DNA of 64,000 nt from Coenobita brevimanus (GCA_032717465.1 CM064715.1:34939046-35003045), one strand, 5' to 3'. Shown: positions 23,923 through 36,800, numbered from the stretch's first letter. Notes: generated by a model from the letters alone, not told the origin. Translations and numbers: made by a program.

Positions 23923-24129
23923 CATGGAAAACTGTTGCATAGAACAGTGGACAGTGCCTAGACTAAGCATCGGTACGCATCGTCTGCTGAGTGTCGGCTG
24001 CCGGCTGGAAGCATCGAATTGTGGGGAAATTCGCGAATTGTGAGACAACTTGAAAGCTATTTTCTTGCGCGAAAAACGAGGCGTCAAAGTAAAATACGAC
24101 CAAATACGAGGACTTACTGTAGGGTATTC

Positions 24130-24925
24130 ATCATTTCATCATCGCCATCCGGACCTGCTTTCCCACCCTAGGGCAGGGTAAGGAGTAACAATGTCTGGAC
24201 AGAAAAAAAAAAAAATGTGCTCAGTCCAATGATTTGCCCAGTCCAGTGGGCCATGCTTCCATTCACTCACCATTCAAGCCCCCGGAATCCTGGCTGTATC
24301 TGATATGCCAAAAACATTCACATTTTGTAGCTACACATGAATGTATCCAATTGAGTTCATCCGGACCCGTCACGTTAAAAAGAGGTGTCAAATCCCTTAT
24401 AACTCCTGAGCATTTCTCCCACTGCTTCATCCAGCTCATCCCACAACCTGTCTTTCTCTCTCCCACTCCTGTCATCTCACGGTGCATACGGTACAATCAC
24501 AGCCACTTTCACCTTCTCAAACTTGAACTTGACATATATACATCTTGATCCGATGTATTTGTAATCTCTCATTCCACTCTGCCACACTTAATTCAACAAA
24601 GCAACTCCTTCCTTGCATCTTCCTCGCCCATTCATGCCCTACCTCACACACTTTACACTGTCCCACTCCTCCACTTCACACCCTTTCATTTTTGTTTCAA
24701 GGAATGTCATCACGGCATATCTCGCATTCGAACACATTCACCACTTCCACCCTCTTGCTCTCCTCATTCATAATTCTCACATTCCACAAGGTCATGCGAA
24801 TCTGCCCATTTGGTTGGGGCCCTGGGCAGGTATTAGGCCCTCCGAGGTTTTCCGAAACATTTGCCATGCTTAAGTGGTTTTAGGTGGGTGAATCTGCGGG
24901 ACATTTAACCAGACCAAAAATCCGA
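24130..24925 (-). mobile_element. LINE endonuclease (5') fragment, minus strand
   Basis: On the minus strand an ATG at about 24797 starts MTLWNVRIMNEESKRVEVVN, the TWNVR start of an APE endonuclease. VKVAVIVPYAP follows near 24480-24515. Frameshifts and stops occur throughout, and the part beyond about 24250 is unrecognisable. Hairpin module copy 3 sits just upstream (24926-25075), as copy 2 does for LINE-B. It probably belongs to the same LINE group as 58.6-59.9 kb or LINE-B, but only the 5' part is present, so this cannot be tested here. Confidence 0.6.
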
Positions 24926-25073
24926 GTTATATGGTTACCACCATACGTAATAAATGGTTTCCTGGGTACATGAAACCATTTAGCTTGTCACTCGGTGTAG
25001 AGACCAAAGGGCATCCCTACATTGAGTGAGTGGATGATGGGTGCCCCCATCTACCACAAATATATATACAAGC

Positions 25074-25075
<2 letters not shown>
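24926..25075 (-). repeat. Hairpin module copy 3 (minus strand)
   Basis: On the minus strand: TTTGTGGTAGATGGGGGC, CACTCACTCAATGTAGGG, ACACCGAGTGACAAGC, then AAATGGTTTC ... GAAACCATTT (10-bp stem) and GGTGGTAACCATAT. (AT)n adjoins its 5' side (25077-25135). Confidence 0.65.

Positions 25076-25076
<1 letters not shown>

Positions 25077-25135
<59 letters not shown>
25077..25135. repeat. (AT)n microsatellite between two minus-strand elements
   Basis: AT run lying exactly between the 3' end of the CR1-type LINE (25139) and the 5' end of hairpin module copy 3 (25075). Confidence 0.95.
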
Positions 25136-25138
<3 letters not shown>

Positions 25139-27480
25139 GATGAAGGAGCCAAAGGCTAGAAGCCAGCAAATTGTTCCAAGGAAAAAAATACAAACAAGAT
25201 AAGAGAGGCAAATTCAAGATCCGTTCATTTCGAGATGCCTGAATACACCACGTTTAAAAGACTGGAGGCCATAGGGAGTAAGAAATACAGACAGAGGAAG
25301 GCAGTTCCAAAGCAGACCTGTTGCATACATAAAAGACTGGGAGTAACAATTAACTCTTGCATTAGAGAATTGGACAGAAAAAGGATGAGAGTCTGCAGAT
25401 AGATGAGTGCTACATGCTTACTGTAGAGGTGAAGGGATGCAAGTAGCCAGTTTAAAGGAGCAGTGACCATTGAAGTAGCAATAGAAAAGTGATGAAGATG
25501 AAACAGTGCGGCGAGGAGGCATAAAATGAAGGGAACCAGAAAAAGGCGGAGAGTTAATGAGACGAAAATCCTTTGACTCAACGTTGTTGATAAGTACTGT
25601 ATGTAGGGAGCCTCCTCATACATGAAAGATCTCTACGTGGGTGAATAAGCCCCTGTATAAAGTCGGCAACTGCGTAGAGGTAAAGAAGGCACAGAGTCAT
25701 CTCAGCACACCTAATCTCTTTGAGGCAGATTTTACAAGAGAGATAATATGATGTTTCCAAGATAAATCCTGAGACAATGAAACCCAAAGTACGTTCAACG
25801 ATGATGCAGGGTTGAGTTGGTTATTGTTAAAAGTTAGTTGATACTACTGCAGAAGATATTGATAGGTTGAAAGATGTAAGAACTGAGTTTATGATACATT
25901 AAAAGCAACAAGAATACTTTTACCCCAAACGGAGACATGAGCCAAGTCAGGCATTAGGTGTGCCAAAGACTTATCTAATGTTGGCTGAAGTAATTGCTGA
26001 GATTGACACTGCAACAAGTGGACGGAAAGTTGATGGGCGGAGTCACCTGTATATAAGTGGGCTGGGTTACATGTAGAGCTTAGGTCATTGATGAAGAGAG
26101 TTGGTAAATAGAAAGAGCCCTGAGGAACACCAGTATTGATAACTCTAGAGAACAAAGGTGGCTGTCTATAACAGCAGCAATAGGACGTTCAGAAAACGAG
26201 CTAGAGATGAAGAGAAAGAATAATAGAAACATAAGAGGGCATTTTAGAAATTAAAGGCTTTTGCCAGACTCGATCAAAATATCTTGAAATGTCAAGTGCG
26301 ATGGCAAAGCTTTTGCCAAAGTCCCAAAAGGAGAATGACCAGAAGTCCAAAAGGAAGATGAAAAGATCGCCAGTGAAGCCTCCCTGGCGGAACCCATACT
26401 GATGATCGGAAAGATGGTTGCGATAGGAAAAGTGGTTAAAAAAAAATTCTTATCAATATTATTATTATTATTATTATTATTATTAGTAGTAGTAGTAGTA
26501 GTTTTAGTGTTATTATTATTATTATTAACTTTAAATACGGTGTGTTAAAGCACCTGGGCGATAGTTAGAGGGCTGGGAATGGTCACCCTTCTTTGAGACA
26601 GGCTGAGTGAAAACAAACCTTTAGCAAGAAAGAGAGGTACAGGTTGACAAACAAAGGTGAAAGAATTTATCTAGCCAGGGTATAAGAACACAAGTACAGT
26701 TCTTTAGGACAACAGGAGGAACACCAGTAGGCCCCTACGCCTTGTAGAACTGAGGCCAGTGGTTTAGAAAACACATCAATTGAAGAAATTTTTGTGTCAG
26801 CCATATAGAAAGTCGGGGGGGGGGGAGTGATGGAGGAGCAGTGCTGAAATCGTCTAAGGTGGAATTGGAGAAGGTCTCGGTGAAGAGTTCTGTTTTATCA
26901 GCAGAAGAAAGAGCTACAGAGCCATCACAGCGGTATAGAAGAGGGAAGGATGATGAAGTAAAATTGCTAAAAAGGTTTTTGGCAAGGTGCCGAAAGGAGT
27001 GGGGAGAATCTGAGTTGGAGAGTTTGGAGCAATTAGTATGAATGAAATTATTTGTAGCAGATTGAAGAACACACTTAGCACGATTCCAGACAGAAACATA
27101 AGAGAGAAGAGAAGAAGTGGTGGGTTGGCTCCAGTACCTTTTGTAGGCCTTTTCCCTGTTGATTATAGCATCATTACAAGCGTGATTAAACTTTTTTTTT
27201 TTTTGCGTTAGTCACACCACAAGAGAAAGGAATGTATGTTTCCATGCCTGAGAGAATATCCTCTATAATGTGTAAGGCACTATCAGATCGCTCTGGTTCA
27301 TGGAAGTAATAATCATTCCAGGAAAAATCAAAGAAGTACCGGTACTGCATGAGGGCCTCCCTATCAGCAGCTCCAAAGTACCACAGCCACCACTTCTTGG
27401 AAAGGTCCACAGGCCTTACTGGAACGACAAAACAGGTTCAAGAAGACTGCATGATGTGTTGGTGCTTACATTAAAGTATA
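25139..27480 (-). mobile_element. CR1/Jockey-type LINE, 5'-truncated second copy
   Basis: Minus-strand relative of the element at 4.3-7.5 kb. It starts in the endonuclease-RT linker (WYFGAADREALMQY near 27370) and continues with ARNRAKSV-like sequence, NTGVPQGSF (near 26130), AHLMPDLAHVSVWGK (near 25950) and the C-terminal SLLAASLHLY-type region. It ends with the same 3' untranslated sequence (GAATTTGCCTCTCTTAT ... GCCTTTGGCTCC) directly before (AT)n. Many frameshifts and stops make it a pseudogene, clearly older than the plus-strand copy. A trinucleotide microsatellite interrupts it at 26455-26527. Confidence 0.8.
26455..26527. repeat. (ATT)n-(AGT)n microsatellite inside the LINE
   Basis: Trinucleotide runs ATT, AGT, then ATT. 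They replace about 35 bases of the RT region present in the 4.3-7.5 kb copy. Confidence 0.9.
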
Positions 27481-27680
27481 GGCGTGACGCTTTGTTGGGG
27501 CATTAATTTACTTTAAGGGATGTGTGTGGATTGAGTAGTATGGATAGGAAAAGAAAATCTGGTGTATAAAAAACCATTGACAAGAAAATAGAATAGGGTG
27601 TTTTTTATTTATATATATGTGTTACAAATGATTTAATAATTTCCTACAAACTAGACTGATGTTATTGCAGGTAGTAGGAT
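27481..27680. other. Non-coding, nothing recognised
   Basis: AT-rich. TGTTACAAATG at 27631 could be an LTR start for the gypsy element downstream, but no partner LTR is visible. Confidence 0.25.
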
Positions 27681-27850
27681 ATATATAATAGAACTTAAGT
27701 TTGACTCTATGTGTATATATAATAGAATATAAGTTTAACCCTGTGTTTGTATATAATAGAATATAAGTTTAATCTGTTTGCATATATAATAGAATATAAG
27801 TTTAACCCTGTGTGTATATATAATAGAATATAAGTTTAATCCTGTGACAG
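27681..27850. repeat. Minisatellite, unit about 35-40 bp, five copies
   Basis: Unit TATATATAATAGAATATAAG plus TTTAA(CCC)TGTG-type ending repeats about five times with small indels. Gypsy-class LTRs often hold such U3 repeats. Because the gag leader of a gypsy element follows, U3 is a possible identity. Confidence 0.8.
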
Positions 27851-28090
27851 AACAGTCGTCTACGTGACAGAATGAATGTTGTCAGCTGGCGCCATGCTGG
27901 AGTTTTCTGATGATTAAGGTCTATGGAGCTGGGAGGTAAGAAGTGCTCCGGTTAATTGAGTAGTTCTACCGCAGGCCTCAGGCATGGCACATTTGTAATT
28001 ATCTTGTCAAGAATAAAGCAGCAAAAATCCATCAGACTTTGGCCACAACCTTACTCACTTGTTTCCTGGTATAAAGTGGTGGCAGCAAAA
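27843..28090 (+). mobile_element. Possible 5' LTR end and primer-binding region of the env-bearing gypsy element
   Basis: TGTGACAGAACAGTC (27843), an AATAAAG polyadenylation-like signal near 28012, and TGGTATAAAGTGGTGGCAGC (28068-28087) resemble the LTR end and leader of gypsy-class elements. No second LTR was found after env, so LTR limits cannot be proven. Confidence 0.35.
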
Positions 28091-29055
28091 TACTTAGAAC
28101 CAAATATTTCACATCTCCAACAAACCTTGTCAGAAAAACTGCCGTTGAGCCACACCCTGTTGTATACAAAACCGACCTGCCACACCCTACCAGTACAAGC
28201 CACATTGGTTTTCTCTCTGCTCTGCCCGCACTTAACTGGCAGTTATAACCTAACAGTGCCCACCGTATCCTATGCAACATGTCCTCGGGTCTCGCTTTGA
28301 GTGTGATCAGCCTCATTTAATTATCTCCAGGGCCTACACCTGCCTGCTCTCCTAGTCCCATCGCCTCCTGCCATTCGCTGTGTGGAATTGGGCTGTGTGT
28401 GTCCTGCATCTTCATGGTGAGGTAAATTGTCATCGCCTCTAGATCATGTACCAACTACCTGTGGGAAAATCAACCCATCTCAAACCTCCTCCCGCTCATC
28501 GTCACTGCCCAGCAACCCATCCCACAGGCAAGCATTACGACACAGCCCAACCCCAGCAGTACATCACCACCCAATACCTGCCACACACTCAAGCAGTATT
28601 CACAAAGAGTCTTCCACCTAAGTCGCCCCGACGAGCCAAGGACACTTGACCACACCCACCCTTGTAACGTCATCGCTGCGTCACAGACGGGCGGAGAGTC
28701 ACCACTCATATACCTGCAGATCAAGACTTGCATCATCCCTCTCTCTCCAATCAACGCATCTGCTTCCTAGATGGATGATCTCCAGCCTCACTACAGCCAC
28801 ACACTCAACAAAGTGAACACCTCCTGCCTCAGTCTCAGTGCATACATTACTGATTTAATTCATTGATTTAGCTCTTTCCACTTACTCTTCTCTCTCTTTA
28901 TTCACTCTTCATAAAATTACCATTTTTAAAGTGTTCATTATACATAATTCATTTTCTTTGATACTGTATTTAGAGAATATAATTCATTTTCTTACTTGTA
29001 ATTGTAATTGTGTATTTTTTTTTTCCTTACTGATGTTCAGACCCCCCATTTTTAC
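28091..29055 (+). other. Probable untranslated leader of the gypsy element
   Basis: Between the putative LTR end and gag. C/A-rich, with short proline-rich frames and no recognised domain. Confidence 0.3.
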
Positions 29056-30055
29056 ATGAGTTACTTCCCTAGAATTAACCTCTCTCTTATTCGCCAGTCA
29101 GCAAGGGATGATGAGGAGTATGGTGCATGTGGTAATGATAATGATGTAACTTCTCTTCGTAGCAGTAACTCTTACACGAAACCTAATTCAACCACTCTTG
29201 CTACTACTATTACTGATACTGTCCCAGCAACTCCTACTACTGCTACTACTACTACCATTTTAGATAGTACAGATAACTATAATCAAGATACTCATACTCC
29301 TTCTACCCAAAGTGACACTCTAGCTTCTTCGTGTCCTCATTTTCATGATACTCTTCCGTCAGTTACCATTACCAATATTCCACCAGCAACACCATCACAC
29401 ACTCTCACTACCACTTCTGCCTCTCATTTTTCACTCAGTATAGTGACTACCCCCACACCCTTGCCTTCTCAAACACAAACAGCAATGGCAACTGCGACAC
29501 CCCCACCATATTCCATCTTTTTGGATCATCAAAAGAGCCCAAAATTTACTGGCAGTGACAGTGCAGTATCTATATTCGATTTCCTCTGCGAAGTCAGAAC
29601 AGATATTGACAACCGGCAACTAACTACCGAACCAATGAAGATCTCATATCTCAAAAGCTTCTTAGATTAAGGTAAAACGCGAATGGGTGCCGGGTTAAAT
29701 TCTGGTTACAACATTTGAAGAATTTCGTAAAGAGTTAATGAAATTTTATTGTTCTCATACTAAAGCAGGCTCACTCCTTGCATTCTCCACCTTCCTTGAA
29801 AACATGAGGGATGATAGGAATATTCCAGTAAAAGATGCAACATTGTATGAAGCAGCGGCTGCTGCACATGTCCCATTTTCGAAACAGGCCGACTTTTGCA
29901 AGATGCCCCATGGGTATCTCAAAATATCGTCAGGAATGATGTTATCAACTCAAAAGATTTTTTGTCTTATTGTGATTTACCTTACATTCATACACTGGTT
30001 TGATAAATGCCAACTAGAGACTGCCTTACAAATTGGATTCAGCCCAGGAGATTAA
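29056..30055 (+). pseudogene. gag (capsid region) of the env-bearing gypsy element
   Basis: Gag forms the particle that packages the element RNA. A Met at 29056 opens a Thr/Pro/Ser-rich N-terminal region. It leads to PKFTGSDSAVSIFDFLCEV (near 29550), typical of the gypsy Gag core, and the frame stops at 29670. A frameshift moves the rest (TTFEEFRKELMKFY near 29708, then NMRDDRNIPV near 29800) into another frame. The zinc knuckle follows in the next feature. Broken by at least one frameshift and one stop. Confidence 0.65.
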
Positions 30056-30199
30056 TTACTTGAACTGTCAAATTAAGGAGATAGCTGAAAAACAGTGCAC
30101 AGACGTCACTCGTCAGGCGGGTACTCACACCACAGTCACTCATACCACAGACGGAACTATAAGGGCTGTGCAAACCCCTCACAACTGGAATGTTTCCAG

Positions 30200-31496
30200 T
30201 AATACCCGCTCTTACTCGGGATGCCGGTGACCTACAAGTGGGCTTGACCATTTGACTGTGCGTCGGGGCCAGCAGTCCTCAGTTGTATGCTGGCACTGTG
30301 GTGCTGCTGGACACTGTGAATCGAGTTGCTTTTGCATACTTAAAGCCCGTGGAGAGTGGCGACAATGCACACCATCGCGGCCCTGCCATCCACACTGTAA
30401 ATACCACAAAGAGTCTACAGGCCATACCATTAATGAGGGTTATTATCTTGCACGATGTCGTTCGGGGGAAGAGGAGCGCAGCTCTCGGGCCCCTCCTCTA
30501 TAACGACTGATCCCGAATTCTCCATTCGCTAAATTGGCCCTCTAACTAGTATAGTTATTCTAGATAAAGGTGAAGGAGTACCTACATCATTTTTCATGGA
30601 CTCTGGGTCCATTGTGAACTTAATATCAGATTCCTACCTAAACAGCATTAGAGGAAAGATTAAATGGGACTGGATCCTTTAACCACCCGACATTCGTCTT
30701 TGTGGTGTTGATAGCTCAGAATGTCATGTGAAGGGCAAGGTAACCCTAGAGATACAGCTGATGAATTATTAAATCCCTTCGCTGCTGAGTTTCATGTCAC
30801 AAGCAACCTCCGGTATCCTGCAGATGTTTTAATTGGCGTAGAAACCTTGGCTCAGCATTATATTAAACTAATGCCTGCTTGTGGTGCTGTTAAAGTACAG
30901 GGACTTTCTGTATCTGACATGGATTACTCATACCCTGTCTTTTCACAAATAAATTCAATCACTCAGTTTACTGTGCCTCCTCCACCACCAGTTGAAAGTA
31001 AGGAGGAGCATTCACTAGCATCTCATGACATCCCCTCAAACACAATGATTGACTCATCTATTTTACATCTAACTACCTCAAATAGTCTGAATGACATTCT
31101 GGAACAAGCAGAGGTGAAAGGAGCAGTAACAGAAAGTGCAGAATTTTGTTCTGCAAGAATTTATGAAAGTCTCTGTCCGTGTTGTAGATGCAAAAGAAGG
31201 AGTGGATGCAGTAACTTTACCTGAGATGTGTTGTGTGAATGATTTGACATATGAGTCAGCACTGCACCGTTTTGGAGGATAATCTGTGTTATTTTCACTT
31301 AGTGAATGTCACAATTGCTCCACTAAAGCTTAAAAGTGGTACAAAGATTGGGGATATCCTGGTGCACCCATCGGCCGTAAAGGTGTATCAAGATATACCA
31401 TTCTCTGTAACTACTGAGGATGATGAGTTATCTAGTGTATATACCGTAAACTCTAAGGATTCTACTACGACTCCTTCAGCTGACTTTGCCTCACAT
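30200..31496 (+). pseudogene. Nucleocapsid zinc knuckle and aspartic protease of the gypsy element
   Basis: A CCHC knuckle, CWHCGAAGHCESSC (near 30290-30330), is followed by a retropepsin active site, FFMDSGSIVNLIS (D-S-G at 30599-30607). After a frameshift comes the protease body (FHVTSNLRYPADVLIG near 30790). The region between protease and RT ends at PSADFASH (31473-31496). There the frame is cut by the inverted-repeat insertion and resumes with HLGDFLQCKEQL at 41678. Frameshifts near 30500, 30700 and 31225 make it a pseudogene. Confidence 0.7.
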
Positions 31497-31925
31497 GTGT
31501 ACTATTGGCCACAAGTATTCTTACACACCTCAAATTTGCCTCTCCCAGATTTCATCTGGTAATACTGACTCCATGTCCAGATGTACGATATCCTATGTTT
31601 CCCATCTCATTTTCCCCTCACATACTTCTAGGTATTTGCTTACCTTGTGGCGATATTCTATGAATATTGTTATTAATCCCTCAATTCAGCCAAAATTTAT
31701 TTACTCTGATATTACTTCTATGTGTGAAGAGAACTGGTCTCTCCTCCCCCTCCTTCTATCCCTCTCCCTTCCTCCTTCCCTCTCTTTCTCCTACTCCCTC
31801 CTTCCCTCTCTTTCCGCATTCCTTCTCTCCATATCCTCCCTCTCCCTCTCTCTCGTTCTCCCTCCCTAGCTCTCCTTATTCTCTCTCCCTATACCCCCTT
31901 GTCTCTGTCTGTCTGTCGCATATGC
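31497..31925 (+). repeat. Left inverted repeat of the 10.2-kb insertion
   Basis: Shared with the right repeat: CTATTGGCCACA, CCATGTCCAGATGTACGAT, AATATTGTTATTA, TTCAGCCAAA and ATGTGTGAAG, then C/T-rich sequence ending in GTCTGTCTGTC. By eye roughly three-quarters identical over the first 240 bp. Confidence 0.75.
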
Positions 31926-32529
31926 TATGACTCAGATACACAGGTGGCAGTTCTAGGTTTCTTGATGCAAGTATTTTTCCCATTCCTACAGAAGGGTTTT
32001 TCATGGCGAACTCTCCATGCTTTTCTTCCAGTACTCTTCCATATTTCTTATAAAGCTGGTGTGGAGATGATATTATCTACACATTAGTGTATAGGATACG
32101 GAGATACAGAAGGTAATATGGGTGTTAATGGTGTAAAATTTACATAAAATATTATGGAATTATTATTTTATAAAATCATTGGTAACAGCCCTCTAGCATA
32201 AAGAGAAGGTTTTTCTGCATAACCTAATAACCAAATGTGTGTTTTATCAAAACCTATAAATTACCGCACAGTCTGTGCAGAGAAAAGTTTATAATGGATC
32301 GTTCCCCCCTGTAACTTGCGATAACTTCCTCCAGCCTGTCAGAGACGGACATAACAAATCTGTATAACTACAGTTCTTTAATTTCTTCTGAATAGTTCCC
32401 ACTCGTCCATCATGCGTTGTAGGAGGTGCTGGAGTGTTCTACTCGGCGCTGGGGACCACAGATAAACGATACTACCCCAGTAATGTTCACTGGGCTTCAG
32501 GTGGCCTGCTAGTTGATGGATATTGAGCA
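31926..32529. other. Non-coding interior of the insertion
   Basis: No coding or repeat-family signal recognised. Confidence 0.35.
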
Positions 32530-32878
32530 TTTTTTTTTTTTTTTATGTGTCAGACTCTGGCCATAGGCTTCACAGTCTGCTATCAAGGCCCAATAGTCCC
32601 CCTACATACCATACACTTCTACATGTCACCACTTCGGCGCTAACACCCACCGTCCATATTGAATACATGCTAGGGTTGTCTTATACAGGACTGGTGTATT
32701 GGTATTAGCGGAGGTATTTTTACGACATGTCGGCGGGTCTCCTGGTAGATCAGTACAGTCTGATTTAATGAAATTCACATCCTTAAACTGTTCCCTGCAT
32801 CAGCTGGGATTTGAACCTAAGTCGGTTAGGATTGCAGGCCACTTCTCTGCCAATTGAGCCACCGTATCCCTCTCCAGA
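32530..32878 (-). mobile_element. tRNA-derived SINE with poly(A) tail
   Basis: On the minus strand it starts GGGATACGGTGGCTCAATTG. TGGCTCAATTGGCAGAG matches a Pol III A box, and GGTTCAAATCCCAGC matches a B box about 35 bases further on, which is tRNA-like spacing. An unrelated body of about 260 bp ends in ACACATAAAAAAAAAAAA (plus-strand T run at 32531-32544). It is a complete-looking SINE inside the 10.2-kb insertion. The tRNA-like part lacks evidence of a functional tRNA (no paired acceptor stem with the distal end), so it is not called a tRNA gene. Confidence 0.75.
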
Positions 32879-32946
32879 AAAAAGTGACAAACCATCCGTC
32901 CTATAATATAAGTGTGCATCAATCCGCTAAAAGCACTGGCCAAAGA

Positions 32947-32948
<2 letters not shown>

Positions 32949-33008
<60 letters not shown>
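32949..33008. repeat. (AT)n microsatellite at the left end of LTR element 1
   Basis: Pure AT run that ends at the first base of the LTR (TGTTACGG at 33009). Confidence 0.95.
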
Positions 33009-33012
<4 letters not shown>

Positions 33013-33767
33013 ACGGAACAGAGAAAACTGTCCCGCAAAGTTCCAGGTTCAAAACAAAAGAGTTAGGTAAAATTACAAGTTAAAGTTTAATGCTTAAACT
33101 AACAACAAAACATTCAGGACTCATAAGGATAATGTAATGGCAAAAAACAGGTTAAATATATGGTTAACTGCAATAGCCTCTATTAACACGAAATTAGCAA
33201 GTGTAAATTTATCTAAGTCAGCCCTGATAAAATGAGAAAACCGGATAATGCTCAGTTAATGCAAGATATATTATTACAGATACAAAATATTATCAATAAT
33301 GACTGACATAAAAAAACTCCACATGAATCACAAAAACCTTACCAGGCCTACGAATCAACACCTTATGCTATACAGTACAAGAAAAAATGTAATAACACTT
33401 ATACTCAAATTACACAGCAGCTAGATGGTTGGAGACTTCCTGAGCACTCACAAAAATAATAACAACTGTACAGGGGAGGACAGAGATGTGAACAAAATGA
33501 GGAGTAGATCTAAGTGGCAATTAATGCAGAGACTGAGCTCATTATATAGGGGCCAGCAGAGCTTGATACAACTTGTAAGAAGGACGTGCAAATGAAGCCA
33601 TAGGGGACAAAGAGTTGACAATCCTGCTCTGAACAACAGAAAGAACGACTTACTCTACTATAAGGGTTAGAAGGGGGAAGTGAGGTAGAACACGCTCGTG
33701 ATCAAACATGCAGGATACTGTACGTTAGAATTATACAAAGGATCATGAAATCATAGGCTATGTAACA
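33009..33767 (-). repeat. 3' LTR of copy 1 (759 bp)
   Basis: Plus-strand limits TGTTACGG ... TATGTAACA, so inverted TGTTAC/GTAACA termini. It lacks two segments (about 44 and 32 bp) present in the copy 2 LTRs (825-826 bp), hence a different LTR subfamily. Confidence 0.9.
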
Positions 33768-33828
33768 CCTCCCCACAAAGAAAACGAAATTTACAAAGGA
33801 ACTTTCTTATTACTCTAAAACAATCTGT

Positions 33829-36800
33829 CTAAAGTCTAGATAAGCAATCTGCAATAACATTTTCTTTCCCCTTGACATGTTGTATGTCTAATGAATACTC
33901 CTGAAGAAGTAGACTCCATCTTGTCAATCTCTGATTTTTATCTTTAAACTTACTAAGGAATTTCAGTGGGTTATGATCGGTATAAATGACTATGGGGTCA
34001 AAACCAGAACACAAATAAAATGAAAAATGCTGTAAACCTAAAATCAAGGCCAAAAGCTCTTTCTCAATAGTTGAGTAGTTCTTTTGAGGTGGAGTGAACT
34101 TCTTACTGTAATAAGATACAGGGTGTTCAATACCCTGATCATCCTCTTGCAGCTAAACAGCCCCAGCTCCTGTATCACTTGCTTCAACAGCCATCTTAAA
34201 AGGCTTAGCAAAATTTGGAGTAGCGAACACTGGCTGACTTAATAGGATAGCTTTAAGTTTGCTGAAAGAGGATTCACAGTTATCGGTCCAGACAAATTTA
34301 ACTCCCTTTTTCAGTAGGTCTGTAAGTGGTGATACAAGAATTGAAAAGTTAAGAACAAATCTCCTGTAATAACCTACCATTCCCAAAAATCTTTGTAGCT
34401 CTTTCCTACTTTCAGGTCTGGGAAGATCACTTATAACCTGAACCTTAGCTCCTGGTGGTGTAACATGTCCATCACCAATTACGTACCCAAGGTACTGAAC
34501 TTTAGCTTGACCAAACTCACACTTTGATAAATTAGCTACAAGATTAGCCTGAACCAAACGCTCAAGAAATTTACTGACATGGCATAGGTGATCTTTCCAG
34601 TTGTCACTGAATATTAATACATCATCAATATAAACAACACACCCTGCCAAACCCTCTGTTACAACAATCTTGAGCTTCTGAAATATGGCTGGTGCATTCT
34701 TCATACCATATGGCATTACAGAACATGCAAAAGTCTTTCCTAGTGTTACAAAACATGAGATCTCCCTAGCACGTTCAGTCATACGTGCTTGCCAGTATCC
34801 CTTTAACAAATCAAACTTACTTATGTACCTAGCCTTTCCGATCTTGTCTATGCAATCTTCCCATGCGAGGGAGAGGGTAAGTGTCTGTTTTGGTTATCTG
34901 ATTAACACGTCTGTAGTCGATGCAAAGCCGCTGTGACCCACCTGGCTTAGGGACTAGAGTGACAGGAGAACTCCACTCGCTCTGACAGGGCTCAATCATC
35001 TTGTGGTCCAACAGGTAGCCAAGCTCCTTCTGGATGAGAGGAACTTTCACTGGGTTCACACGGTAAGGAGGCAGTTTAATTGGCTTTGCGTCTCCAACAT
35101 CGACATCATGCATCAACACAGTGGTTCTTCCTGGAGTGGCACGGAACACTTGCGGGTACTCCTGCAGTAATGCCGAAAACTTCTGCCTTTCCTCGAGATC
35201 TAGATGAGAAAGCTTAGTCTGGAGATCATTCATGATATCAGGATTCTTCCCCAAACTATCACTCAGGCTCATACTGCATGGGAGAGCTTCACTTGCAGAC
35301 TCGGGTGGAACAGCTACAGTGCAGACTGGATTATTTTCGTCCCGCCTGTGATATAACTTTAGCATGTTGATGTGACAAAGTTGCTTGTTCTTTCTACGAT
35401 CTGGTGTGGCGATGACATAGTTGACATCACTGAGTTTCTTCTCCACGAAATAAGGACCACTAAACTTGGCTTGAAGAGGTTGCCCATGCACTGGTAGCAG
35501 AATCAAAACCTGATCTCCTGGCTGAAAGTGGTGTAACCTGGACTTCTTATCATACCAAGTCTTCATCTTCTCCTGAGCAGCTCCTAAATTCTCTCTCGCC
35601 AGCTGTAAAGCAGTGGACAGCCGTTCTTTGAACTTCATCACATACTCCAGCAGGTTGACGTCATCTTCCTCCGACAGCCAGCATTCCTTGAGTAACTTAA
35701 GGGGTCCTCTTACTTCATGGCCAAACAGTAGTTCAAAAGGTGAGAAGCCCAGTGATTCATTTGGAGATTCTCTTGCGGCAAATACAACGAATGGAAGACC
35801 TTTTTTTCAGTCTTTCTGATGTTCTAAACAGTATTTCTTGAGCATCGACTTCAGTGTTTGATGATATCTCTCCAACGCTCCTTGGGTCTGGGGATGGTAA
35901 GCTGAAGACGTAATCTGGGTGATGCCCAACTCTTTCAGAGACTGCTTGAAAACGTTTGACATGAAATTACTTCCCCGGTCTGACTGTACCTCCTTGGGCA
36001 GACCAAACTTTGTGAAGAACCCTAGCATTTCCTTAACCACGTTCTTTGCTGAGATATTTCTAAGTGGAATGGCTTCAGGATAACGAGTAGCCATATCAAT
36101 CAGGGTCAACACATAAGAAAATCCTGAAGAAGTCTTAGGAAGAGGGCCCACAATATCCACCAACACACGGGTGAATGGCACCTCAAAAGGAGGAATGGGA
36201 ACTAGAGGTGCAACCTTTTCGGTCTGATTACACTTCCCCACAACTTGACAGGTGTGACTAGACTTACAATACCAGGAAACATCTCGGAAGATACCTGGCC
36301 AGTAGAAGTGTTTCAAAATGCGTGCCACAGTCTTCCTCACTCCAAGGTGTCCTGCCAAACTGGAATCATGAGCCACTCTAATGATATCCTGCCTACAAAC
36401 ACAAGGGATGACAACTTGATGTACAACCTCCCATTCACAGTCGGCTGATGCTGCTGGGGGTCTCCACTTCCTCATAAGTACTCCTGACTTTATATAATAA
36501 CAAGTAGAAGCACCGGCTGACTCTTCCTCACTGCAAGCAGAGTTAGCTAGACCTTTCAACTCAGGGTCAGCAACCTGCAACTCAACCAACTCTTGACGAG
36601 ACAAATTATTAACACTACGGGGTACTGCCTCATCTGGTGAGTGGTCCAAATTAGGAAGAAAAGTGTCAGCTAGGATAACATCATCATCATCATTATCCTC
36701 TAAGTCACCAGTAACTTTAGACTTAGCCCTAGTGACAGCACATGCAGAGAACACATCAGGGACACCACGATCCTGGCCCGCAGCCACTGGCTCACTAGAC

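Noticed and set aside
27681..27850. Regularly spaced repeat that could suggest a CRISPR array
   Set aside because: Units are contiguous with no unique spacers, in a eukaryotic context. It is a minisatellite.
29008..29670. A mucin-like or secreted Thr-rich host protein
   Set aside because: The Thr/Pro-rich region runs directly into a gypsy Gag core and is followed by a zinc knuckle and protease, so it is the Gag N-terminus.
31486..31930. Protein-coding frames rich in Ser-Leu-Pro
   Set aside because: They lie in the inverted repeat and the pyrimidine-rich arm; the matching arm at 41.2-41.7 kb gives the same artefact.
32805..32878. Functional tRNA gene
   Set aside because: A and B boxes are present but the acceptor stem does not close. 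It is followed by a SINE body with a poly(A) tail.
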